A stretch of DNA of 64,000 nt from Megalonaias nervosa (taxonomy: Eukaryota; Mollusca; Bivalvia; Unionida; Unionidae), in assembly GCA_016617855.1 (NCBI GenBank), contig JAECUM010000832.1, positions 124,001 through 188,000 of the forward strand. The letters run 5' to 3'. How positions within the stretch are numbered: the first letter of the stretch is position 1; each line of letters opens with the position of its first letter. A program made the position numbers and the translations under genes. The notes under the pieces were generated by a model. It made no database searches and was not told the DNA's origin. It saw only the letters and a program-made list of their open reading frames with translations. Positions 53,747 to 63,679 of the stretch are shown here, in pieces.

Positions 53747-53762
53747 AATGCGGGCGCCCCTG
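53747..53762. repeat. hAT 3' terminal inverted repeat
   Basis: ...ATGCGGGCGCCCCTG, i.e. CAGGGGCGCCCGCAT on the minus strand, the usual hAT end (CAGGGGCG). No matching 5' end was found, and the 8-bp duplication cannot be tested. Confidence 0.6.
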
Positions 53763-53879
53763 ACAAGTAATAACAGGGCCGAGGACAAGGTACGACAATA
53801 CAGACAAAATTCCATGGCCCACTACGAGAGTATATTTATATAAAGAGTATATTTATATAATATACTCTCGTAGTGGAGA

Positions 53880-56200
53880 GTATATTATATAAATATAAGT
53901 TTAATAGTTCTTTAAAAATAAAAGGGCATTTTAAAATTAATTCTGAATATATTATGATTAATTATTTATAAAATACTTATTTATTTTATGACTATAAGTA
54001 CTATGCACACCATATATTTTTATTATATAATTTGAGTTCCGATGAAATATTGAACATTCGTCAATAATATATCAAGATATAATATATTTTTTTAAAATTT
54101 AAATGTGCATTATACATAATAAAAATAAAAATATTAATAAAATTGTTTATCTCTATTTATTCATAAAAGTTTTTATAAAATATACTGTGACCTGTGTACT
54201 ACATGTTGTCATTTCCTTTCCCAAGTCCTTTTTCGCTCATAAAGATATTTAAATTTTTTGATAATGAACTAGCAGGGCAAAATCCGGGATATTTTTAGAT
54301 ATTAAAAAAAAGCGGCTGGACGGAGATTTAAGGACCGAAAAGGAGGACTTACCGTATTAACTAATGCGATGGTAACATACCGAATCTGACTATACTACAG
54401 TATCTAACGCAATGGCAACATATTGAGTCTTCCGGTACACTGTACATTAATTACATTAACAGTATGTACTGGATCTGCAATTCTTGTGTACTTCTAATCA
54501 ACGGAATAAGTACATTTCTTTCGTACAACAGACTATCTGTCATTTTTATTTTTATTAATAATTTGAGTCAGTAACAGTATAAACTCGTGATTTGCTTCTA
54601 AGTTAAATGCATTCCCGTCAAACTTAGATCATCTATGCCATTTCTTTTATAAACTTGATTATGCAAATGTAAGTTTATTTTAGCAACGTCATTAGAGTAG
54701 CACATTTTATATATCAGGATTGTATTCAGTATTTATCAGTCATCTTAACACATTGGGCTGCGACCCGAGTATCAGTCGACTCGATGCTTCATGATTTCTT
54801 TTTTCTAAGGGACGATAGTCAATACACCCTTTCTCATTAAAGGAACTGTCTATCTATTTTTAATTAATTTTAGAAAATTCAGTGAAAAGTACATATGTCA
54901 AATAAAGAAGTCACCTTTCTGTGAATCACACAATAGTAAAGTGTATCCAAGCAACGGACTGGTTTTGGGATGATTCAGAGTTCTACACAGACACAAAATT
55001 TAAGTTGGGAAACCTACATTTGACTGTACTTAACGAATATTAACGTTGATACATGTGTATTGACGCCTTGGGATAAATTCGAATGGGTATTTACCTGTAT
55101 ATTTTAAATGATTTGTTCATTATGTCCACTACCAGGTAGGGGAATATACATGATGATTGTTGTGTACACATATAAATCAATAAATTTCTTCCAGGTAAAA
55201 AAAATATCAGTCATGTGCTTTTGATTACAAGTATACCATAATAAAGTTTGTTTTCCATGACATTCGTGCTGGTTAGATTATTTCGTACTGAATGCACCCG
55301 GAACAACCAAGCACGCACTAACATGTACTATCTGACTAAAATCAGATCTCCACTGTCCTAGGTGAAGGACAGTGGAGATCTGATTTTTAATTAGATTGCA
55401 AACATGTACAGCTGGGCTAATTCGATACAAAAATATAATCTCTCTTGAACATTGAACTTTGCAAATTTACTTGAGAGTTATGTAATTACCACAAAACTTA
55501 GAGCATTTTGTAACACATTGAGCAGTAGGTTGTTTTCCATGGAATTTTTCTATGTCAAAATTCAATTACGGAATTTTTCTATGTCAGAATTCAATAAAAA
55601 TGCATAAATAGCCCATTATGTTTATCCACCCTATTACGCCTCGTGAAATCAGCATTAATTTTGACCTGGTTCCGGCATCACACTAGTGTCCAAATTAATT
55701 TAATAACTTTCATCAGCTTAACACACCAGAGGTCAACTTCGACTAACTTTAGTGATGTCTCTTGTATCGATCCAAAGGGACTGATCGAATTCTTGTGCAG
55801 TTCGTTCACAGTGGCCAATCGTTGAGAGAGACAGTACTAGAAAGTAGACAAATTTTAATTTAGAGTCGGAGCTGCATTACAGAAACATAGCTAGTTGGAG
55901 CTATTTTCCTGACTGTAAACAATAATGTAACAGTTTACTTCAACAGTCAGACATACTTACAACTTTACAGTTATTAGTTATAAAATTATGCTTCTCTGTT
56001 AAAACTATAACTGTAACTCCATTTATAATTTTTTTTTTTTTTATTAATCTATGCAGGACAATTGTTCTATATGAAATAATTCTACTCTTTCGTCAGTTAC
56101 GTGCAGTGTTAAAATACACATGCGTGAAGACTGGCCAATATACATAAAAGATACTCCCCATCATGAATAATTTGTTAAAAATTAGATGCAGAGAAGTCAA
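53880..56200. other. Unannotated AT-rich stretch
   Basis: Very AT-rich from 53880 to 54180. A perfect hairpin lies at 55338-55387. Only short ORFs (60 codons at 55643-55825). Confidence 0.5.
55338..55387. repeat. Perfect hairpin, 22-bp arms, 6-base loop
   Basis: AAAATCAGATCTCCACTGTC... pairs exactly with ...GACAGTGGAGATCTGATTTT around AGGTGA. Confidence 0.95.
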
Positions 56201-56201
56201 T

Positions 56202-56970
56202 TTACATGAAGAAAATATTCACTACACTTACATGTAGCGTTACAATATACTGATCAAAAAGATGGCTGTCCAATACATCCTTAAGATGCCATTTTACATG
56301 CATACCGAGTTTTAATATACAAGGACAGACTATGCAAACATACAACACTACACATATATGATAAGCGTTAATACATAAGAAGCGTATAACTATTAGATGT
56401 ATCAGCCAAAGGGAAACAAATCCATTCAAACGGAGGCAAATCCATCTAAAACCACGTGTAACGAACACAAGCCAACATTTAGGGCAACGAAAATTTAGGG
56501 CAACCAATTCCAACGTAGATTTCATAATATTAAAGTTGTGGTGAGTGTAGGCATGTGTATTGTCGTCGGCATAGTTGCATAAATAAAAATCATTTATGAA
56601 AAAGATGTCATTAAGAAAGATATTAATTAGGACGGTTCCAATAATTGATCCCTGTGTTACACCTTTATAGATATTTGTTCATGAACTAGTTGACTTTCCC
56701 ATTCTGACACATTGTCGTCTGTTTGAGAGGTAATCTGCCGTTGTGTTTACTGCCAAAACTGAATGTCGTTATGATGCCAGTTTCTGGAGGAGGAGTTCGT
56801 GGGGTAACAGTCCAATGCTTGTGATGAATCCATTAAAATAGCTGAAGCATATTTGATTTGGTCTAGGGCCAAGCACAAGTCTCCTAGAACTCTAAAAAAG
56901 GCAATGAAATAGCTAGAATAGCATATGAAATAGCTAGAATAACATATGACAAGCAAGGGAAACAAAGGAA
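56202..56970 (-). pseudogene. LINE (non-LTR) reverse transcriptase relic
   Basis: In minus order: YASAILMDSSQALDC (motif A, usually I-L-M-D-L-S-K-A-F-D-C), SEWESQLVHE, GVTQGSIIGTVLINIFLND (motif B, usually G-V-P-Q-G-S), and LCNYADDNTHAY (motif C with the catalytic YADD intact). Stops and frameshifts separate the parts. The set matches metazoan Jockey/CR1-like reverse transcriptases; the clade is not resolved. No endonuclease or tail seen. Confidence 0.75.
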
Positions 56971-58800
56971 TGTTCCTTGTAGTTGAAGAAATTGATACAC
57001 CCAGAGGAACTGTTGACTATTGAAAGTTTATTTGTGTATTGAACTGACCTTTTAATTTTGTCTGTGTTATGTATGACATGACAAAAATCTGAAATAATAC
57101 TTCTGAACACGTGATTTTAAATGTTGTGTCCTTTGATAATGGGGATTTCAAGTGCGATTAATAAAAATAAATATATAAAGCGACTGAAATGGGATAGTAA
57201 TCCCTCTGCGCGTATGTACTTGTTTGCTTCCCTTGAATGTGTTTAAAGCATTGAAACAATCCATGGGTTTTACTTGACCGAGCGATGTCAAATCCTGACG
57301 CGATTCCGCTAGAAGTCATAAGTTTCCCCTGAGTATAAAGACTTCCATACAACTTCTGTTGTAAATTAGAACGCCCAACGTGTCCATTCTATAAATAATT
57401 TTACTCTAATTGATACAAGACCACAGATCTCACAATTTTCCAATTGTCAATCAACCGCACATCTGCATGGTTTCTCTTCATTAACTTTCCGTACCGTCAG
57501 CATTTCACGCCGTAAAACTATACAACTCCCCCTAAGACAGGAAACTATTTTTACCTCGTCACCTTAGGCCAGTCAAATCATGGTTTTAAGACACATTCTG
57601 CCTGTAAAATTGCATCACATTTGTCACCATTGCAACATAAACGGTATCTGCCGACGACGGAACAGTCCCTTCTCGTTTATTCCATAGTGTAATTTACCAG
57701 TCTCCAATCTTAAATACCGCACCTGGGGTCACACAACCAATGTACACAAGTAGATTTAAATAGGGACTATTGAACGACAGGGACACTCATGCTGCTCTGA
57801 CCTGAATCCACCAAAAGTAAACAATGGCATCATGGAAACTCACTAATACATCACTCCGTGACGTTTGCTCCTAGTAACTGACTAATTATTTCTCCCTAAA
57901 GGAATATTTCCACAGGACGGAGTTCCCACAATCAAACAAGTAATCACCAAAATCTAAGAATTCTTTGAGACGGGGCGCTGCGCATACTCCAGATTTATTA
58001 CAGTATTTTTGTGTGTTTCCTCTTAGTTTTGATAATTACATTTCATGCATAGGAAAATATTTACAAGATCTAGGTCAGGCATGCGATCCTGTAAGAAATT
58101 AAGTAATAACCAATAAATGGGCATGCATTTTGTCAATTGACATATGAAAGACTCTCTAATTCATGTGTACAAATGACCGTGCAAAAGGGATGGGTGGGTA
58201 GTTTATACATTTTATGTAGCAAAAATAACCTTCTGTAGACCCCGGTCATATCATTTGGAATCTGTGTTGGATCCTCGCCACCCAGCATTCAGTGAAAATC
58301 ATAATCATTGATACCTTCTGGGTATGTGGGATTACAACAAATTGTGCACCATTTTACGTCCACGTATTCGTCTTAACAGTAATTTCTGTTATTTTTGTAA
58401 AAGAAATTAACGTCTTCAAATTTAAAATTTATAGCAGAAACAAAGAAACTTCAGTTTTCATTGAAATTTTATTTGTGTTCTTCTCATAAATTTTAAAATG
58501 CTTAGCTTAACACACAAAGAATATTATCTAGCGAGATATCGAACTGAAAGTTTGACTTATTTGAAAAATCACTACAACAAAGTAAGTGAAGAAGTGAATT
58601 TGACATGTAACAACCATGTTAAGAGTATATTTTATCATTTGTACTGTAGCGGAATACTCCCTCGGCTACACTGCCCCGAGTCTGGCTATTTCGGGTTCTT
58701 TAGGATAGGTCTTGTATTTGGAGTGATACCCTTAAATCTGTCTAAACACTGGCACTCCAGAGTATGACAGATTTCTACCTCAGCGGGATACCGTCTTATT
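56971..58800. other. Unannotated stretch
   Basis: Short ORFs without recognisable domains (minus 57158-57352, plus 58292-58489 and 58498-58767). Confidence 0.5.
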
Positions 58801-58814
58801 CCTGGCTTCTTGTG

Positions 58815-59480
58815 TGTCGTCGATTTGGTCGCAGTCGCCAACTGGGTCGCCGACTTGTCGCAGTCTTGATCGCCGACTGGGACGCAGACTTATCGCAGTC
58901 TTAGTCACAGACTTGGTCGCAGTCGCCGACTTGTCGCAGTCTTGGTCGCCGACTGGGTCGCAAGGTCACCGACTGGGTCGCAGACTTGTCGCAGTCTCGG
59001 TCGCAGTCGCCGACTTGGTCGCAGAGTCACCGACTGGTCTTCCTCTGGTCGCCGACTTGGTCGCAGAGTCGCCGACTGGATCGCCGACCTGTCGCAGGGT
59101 CGCCGACTGGGGCGCAGACTTGTCGCAGTCTTGGTCACAGACTTGGTCGCAGACGCCTACTGGGTCGCAGTCTCGGCCGCCGACAGGGTCACAGGGTCGC
59201 CGACTGGTCGCAGTCTTGGTCGTCGACTGAGTCGCCGACTTGTGGCAGGATCGCCGACTGGGTCGCAGACTTGGTCGCCGATTGGGTCGCAGGGTCGCCG
59301 ACTGATCGCAGAGTCACCGACTGGGTCGCCGACTTGTCGCAGGGTCGCCGACTGGGTCTTCCTCTGGTCGCCGACTTGGTCGCAGAGTCACCGACTGGTC
59401 TTCCTCTTGTCGCCGACTGGGTCGCAGAGTTGCAGGGTCGCCGACTGGTCTTCCACTGGTCGCCGACTTGGTCGAAGAGT
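58815..59480. repeat. CpG-rich GTCGCCGACTGGGTCGC minisatellite
   Basis: Irregular mosaic of GTCGCCGACTGGGTCGCAGA, GTCGCAGACTTGTCGCAGTC and GTCTTCCTCTGGTCGCC blocks. All three plus frames and part of the minus strand are open, giving ORFs up to 298 codons. GTCGCCGAC is itself near-palindromic. Strikingly rich in CpG compared with the AT-rich surroundings. Confidence 0.9.
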
Positions 59481-59772
59481 CGCGTCGTTAACCGATCGAG
59501 ATCGACAGAGAGAGAGACGACAGTGCGAAATGATGAAAGAAGAGTTATCCTCAGTCAAAAACGTGTATTACCACAAGACCTCTGCGTTTCTTGGACGAGC
59601 CTTGTAGCGCAGGGCTTTTGGTCGACGAAAGACCTTGTCCCTATTCTTTTCCGATTCCCTGGCTGGCTCTCTACTGTCCAACAGAATACGAGCAAGTATG
59701 CTTGCTCTGGCGGGGACGTATTCACACTGTACCGCTTCCTAACACACCACCATAGCAGCCACAGTTGGCCCG

Positions 59773-59847
<75 letters not shown>

Positions 59848-60014
59848 ATGCGGAATCACGTGACCCAAAACTAAGACGTTAGATGGCACTACAAATCCCG
59901 CCAAACATTTAAAATCACAACATAAACTTTAACGAAACAAAATATTAAACAACAAAACGAAAATTGAAGTCCATGGGGTTTCCTCATTACAGTACTTAAA
60001 TTTCTCGTGACCTA

Positions 60015-60076
<62 letters not shown>

Positions 60077-60640
60077 GCCTGTGATATGCATTTTTTCGAT
60101 ATTGAAAGTCTCAACACTGCATCAAAATGACAGCTTTCAATTTATAAACACATAGATACATACATACATACATACATACATACATACAAGTATTTAAATG
60201 AAACTCGGACCGTTTCCTAGAAGACGAATAAAAACAAAAGAAGAAGCAAGCTTAAGGTATAGTCAGAGTATAAGGCAACAATCTAAGCGTATGATTTATT
60301 GTTTTAATGTTTATTTCCACGGTCTTTTGGAATCACGTTATGAATCCAGCATGTCCCAGTACGCAAGAAAAGTTCCGTTCTACTTTAATATTCGCTGGAA
60401 AAAAATGTGATAGAGTTATGTATTCACTACAGTGACTGATTCCTACTAGGAAGTACTCGACACAATGTCGGGTGAGCCCACAGATTCAGCTTGACATAAT
60501 AGTCGACAAGTAAGTAGCAATTATTGAAGTTATAAGTGTCACGTGTAAAGAGTTTAATCACCAATATAACAAGCAGGTACAACAAAGAACATACTGTACT
60601 GCTCCATATTTTTCTGTATGCCGGTTTACCTATGGAATAA
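59481..60640. other. Mixed stretch with three microsatellites
   Basis: (AT)n at 59777-59845, (TC)n at 60019-60072 and (CATA)n at 60153-60187. 59500-59760 is more GC-rich and CpG-containing and could be a promoter or 5' UTR, but no gene is seen. Confidence 0.7.
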
Positions 60641-61095
60641 TAGGCAATGATTAATATGGGACCATTTAGATTACATACATAGAGACAGGGGATACTGGGT
60701 GTAGAATTATTGAGATGGGGTAAATTAGGACCGTTCAGATTAAATACAAGTCTAATAGAGACAGGGGATACTGGGTGTAGAATTATTGAGATGGGATAAA
60801 TTAGGACCGTTCAGATTAAATACAAGTCTAATAGAGACAGGGGATACTAGGTGTAGAATTATTGAGCTGGGATAAATTAGGACCGTTAAGATTAAATACA
60901 AGTCTAATAGAGACAGGGGATACTGGGTGTAGAATTACTGAGCTGGGATAAATTAGGACCGTTCAGATTAAATACAAGTCATAACTTGAGACCGTTTAGG
61001 TTACATTGAAGTTTCACAGAGACAAGGGATACTTGGCGTAAGTGTATTGACTTAGGATAGCATGAAACGGTTCAGATTACATAAAAGTCTAACAG
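60640..61095. repeat. ~110-bp tandem array
   Basis: About five units with AGAGACAGGGGATACTGGGT, AGAATTATTGAGATGGG and AAATTAGGACCGTTCAGATT + AAATACAAGTCTAAT; the last units are diverged. Confidence 0.85.
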
Positions 61096-61159
61096 AGACA
61101 GGGGACATAGCCAACATAGGGGCCTATAGCTATCCTGCATTGTCCATAGATATGGTTAC

Positions 61160-61370
61160 AGTACTATTAACAACACTGCCTGTGAAAAATCAGACGATAA
61201 TATAAGGGGCCCCTTGAGCCTCGCCTGTGAAATCAGACAATAATATTCGGGGCCCCTTGAGCCTTGGGGGCCCTGCCTGTGAAATCAGACGATAATATAC
61301 GGGTCCCCGTGAGCCTCGGGGTCCCTGGGCACGTTGCACACTTTGCCATATGGATAATCCGACCCTAGGG
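61160..61370. repeat. ~60-bp repeat next to a possible hAT end
   Basis: Three copies of CCTGTGAAATCAGACGATAA + TATACGGGGCCCCTTGAGCC. The block finishes with GCACACTTTGCCATATGGAT and ATCCGACCCTAGG, which resembles the end of a hAT-like non-autonomous element. No partner end found. Confidence 0.55.
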
Positions 61371-61697
61371 GCGAAATAGCTTCACGTAGACTTCTACAGC
61401 CTCAAACGGGAATTTAACATGGAGCAGATTGGGCCTGTCTAGACTCAATAGGAATTGTTATCAGGGTACTGGACACTTGCAACAATGTTTGCAAGTGGCT
61501 GACCTCAGTTGGGCAGAACAGTGTAGCAAGGGGCTGACCTGAATACGCACTACTGTAGGGACAAATAGAGACATAGACATAGAGACACAGACATAGGACA
61601 CAAACATAGATTAATGAACATCAATCTATGACACAAAACATCGACTAAAATTTTTTTTAGGCAAGAGAGAATAGATATCTTTTCGAGGCAATAGAGT

Positions 61698-61713
61698 GGC
61701 CCTTTTCAGGGCC
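61698..61713 (+). promoter_or_regulatory. Histone-type 3' stem-loop motif
   Basis: GGCCCTTTTCAGGGCC matches the metazoan histone mRNA 3' stem-loop consensus GGYYYUHHUHARRRCC at every position on the plus strand. No histone coding sequence lies upstream on the plus strand. The minus ORF ending at 61741 would read it in the wrong orientation. A truncated match (GGCCCTTTTCAG) recurs at 62877-62888. Confidence 0.6.
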
Positions 61714-61740
61714 TTTGGTTTCTTTGTTAACACCATTCAG

Positions 61741-61974
61741 TTAAAAAAGAGGGCATCGCATCGATTTTCTTCTCTTCCTCAAACTTCGTCTGACCCCTGG
61801 GCTGTAGATTAAGACTCTCTTCAGATAGCCTTGCCTCTCCACATTGATCCTTCGTTTCCAATGGGCTGTATCAGTCATCTGGGTGATGGCCCATGATGAT
61901 TTGACATACATGGGATAGTCCGGGTTGAACAGCATCCACGATAGGAGGGTAGATGATTCTACGATAGTCCACAT
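61741..61974 (-). CDS. Hypothetical 77-aa basic protein
   Basis: I do not recognise it. 77 residues, starting MWTIVESSTLLSW, with a strongly basic C-terminus (RSLRKRRKSMRCPLF). Intronless. It is divergent from the plus ORF starting at 62202, with about 230 bp between them containing CpG-rich sequence. The basic tail would suit a DNA-binding minor protein of a virus-like element, an inference only. The stop lies 28 bases before a histone-type stem-loop motif. Confidence 0.35.
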   Translation of the reverse strand: MWTIVESSTLLSWMLFNPDYPMYVKSSWAITQMTDTAHWKRRINVERQGYLKRVLIYSPGVRRSLRKRRKSMRCPLF

Positions 61975-62201
61975 CTTGTGACGAGAACATGTGAAGGGAA
62001 TGAGGTGAACTGCGGTTACTTATAGTGGAAGAGCAGATCGAAACAGATTGAGTTCTTTCACCAATCCTAACACACGTTACAAAATTCTTTCAGAGTGCGG
62101 AGTCTGTCTTCCAATCCGAAGAGAGCTGCCTGTGACGTCACATTCTCTATACAGGCGCGCTAGCGTCTGTACGCAGTGAATAAATGCGACAGAGTTAGAA
62201 C

Positions 62202-62741
62202 ATGACGAAAACTACGCAGATGATGAATTGGGGTGCACCGGCCGTGGAGACGAGAAGTGATAGCATAGCAGCGGCTACCAAAGCAAACACGGTCATACTT
62301 CCAGAAGAGAACGATTTAATTGGGATTTAGTCGATTTTCTCTCTTCTTCACAAGAATTTGTTCCGGTACCAGCACCTTCACTACCTTCTCCTTCCTTACC
62401 GTACGTCGAGGATTTTAAACAGAGACAGAAAGAAGAATTGGAGAAATTTTTGCAACAGCAGAAGGAAGCAGAACAAGCTTTTCTCATTCAACAGCAACAG
62501 CGAGAAGAGGCAAGAAGAAAACGACAGGAAGAAGAAGAAGCAGAGAAGAAACAAGGTCTAGGAGAGAAGGAGCACAGTGAAAGTCAAACGGTGACGGTAC
62601 TCGTAGACATTTTGGCCGAGTTAAGGAGTCTGAAACAAATTTATCAGACTTCTTTAATACGACCCAAGAGAAAAGACCTTCCCGAACCAAACAGTCCAGC
62701 CCTGTCCACGCACCTACTACGCCTGAGATACCAACCCTAGA
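62202..62741 (+). pseudogene. Coiled-coil Gln/Glu-rich ORF with frameshift
   Basis: An ATG at 62202 opens a 42-codon frame (MTKTTQMMNWGAPAVETR...) that stops at 62328-62330. A second frame, open from 62264, carries the bulk: FLSSSQEFVPVPAPSLPSPS, then a charged Gln/Glu/Arg helix (KQRQKEELEKFLQQQ, QQREEARRKRQEEEEAEKK), to a stop at 62741. The change of frame is near 62300-62310. Either this copy is broken or the real start is the internal ATG at 62438. The helix predicts a coiled coil. No family recognised. Lies between divergent small ORFs, typical of a virus-like cluster. Confidence 0.45.
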
Positions 62742-63107
62742 GATCTCTACCAAATCATCGACAGTAGCATGTCCAGAAGTACACCTTGGCCGTGGCAAAG
62801 GGATAAGGCAGTTAAAGTTCATTGCTTCCCGTTCCTGAGTTGTTTTTTTTTATTATAAAAAAACAAAACACCGAAGGGCCCTTTTCAGAAAGAGACTACT
62901 CAATGTTTGCTAAAATCAATTAAAACTCAAAATCCTTTTTTCCCCATGATGGACGTATGTGGGTGCGTGAGTGTAGGTCCTTATTATAAAAATCAAAACA
63001 AAGAGACACGTATTTCTTTCTGGTATATTCTCTAGTGAAAATTTACAATCCAATTTCACAACACATCACTTTTAAAAGTTAATTTTTTTTCTTCTTTGTC
63101 TTTACAC
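62742..63107. other. Spacer between convergent ORFs
   Basis: T/A runs, then the partial stem-loop motif GGCCCTTTTCAG at 62877-62888 followed by AAAGAG. Probably 3' untranslated sequence of the plus ORF. Confidence 0.4.
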
Positions 63108-63506
63108 TCACTCCGTTTTTTCGAATTTCTTCACTGTCACAAGTTTTTTTTCTTCTTCTACCTCACTTTCTTCTCGTCTTCTTTTCTTCTTTCTTCTCTT
63201 TCTGGACGTGTCTGGGCTCTTCCTTTTCGGAGGATACCTCTTCTTTCTGTTTGGAACCCCTATCGTCCTTCTGCTTCTGGTCTCTTGACAGGTATCTTGA
63301 CTTTTGTGTCTTTTGACGCTTGCCTTGCTTTTTTGACGTTGTGGACATTCTGAAGACCAAAGCCCTTTCATCTGACAGATATAGCAAGTATCTTGACTTT
63401 TATCTCGAAAGGAGGGGGAGTAGTCCGTCGGCTTCTCTGAAGAAAACCTTCGTATGACACCTCGCAAAGCTCTGATCAGAAGTTCGAAATGTGTTGGCTC
63501 TTCCAT
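63108..63506 (-). CDS. Lys/Arg/Glu-rich protein with degenerate zinc knuckle
   Basis: 132 residues. Residues 41-54 read CYICQMKGLWSSEC, i.e. the CCHC zinc-knuckle spacing C-x2-C-x4-[H]-x4-C with His replaced by Leu. The C-terminal half is very basic with an acidic patch (KKRRREESEVEEEKK). Such proteins bind nucleic acid; the missing His suggests weak or no zinc binding. Intronless; upstream is a 173-bp divergent promoter region shared with the ORF at 63680. Family not recognised. Confidence 0.5.
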   Translation of the reverse strand: MEEPTHFELLIRALRGVIRRFSSEKPTDYSPSFRDKSQDTCYICQMKGLWSSECPQRQKSKASVKRHKSQDTCQETRSRRTIGVPNRKKRYPPKRKSPDTSRKRRKKKRRREESEVEEEKKLVTVKKFEKTE

Positions 63507-63679
63507 CTTTCTGGTAGGATTGAGATTGAAATGAATACTTGGACGTAAGACACTGGCCCTTTATATAGGGAAGACACTGACCTTACATTGATATATAGTG
63601 GACCATGGCGTTTAAAATGTAGTCATTTGACTTTTTCCACTGAAGATGAAACGATCTCATCGTTTCGTGAAGAAAGGAG
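63507..63679. promoter_or_regulatory. Divergent intergenic region with two TATA-like boxes
   Basis: TATATA at about 63562-63567, roughly 55 bases from the minus start, and TATATA at about 63592-63597, roughly 85 bases from the plus start. A direct repeat AAGACACTGGCC / AAGACACTGACC flanks the first box. Confidence 0.4.

Noticed and set aside
58986..59882. 298-codon ORF as a protein gene
   Set aside because: It is almost entirely the GTCGCCGACTGG minisatellite and then an (AT)n run; the other frames are equally open, so length is a repeat artefact.
62484..62822. 112-codon minus ORF
   Set aside because: Antisense shadow of the Gln/Glu-rich coiled-coil frame.
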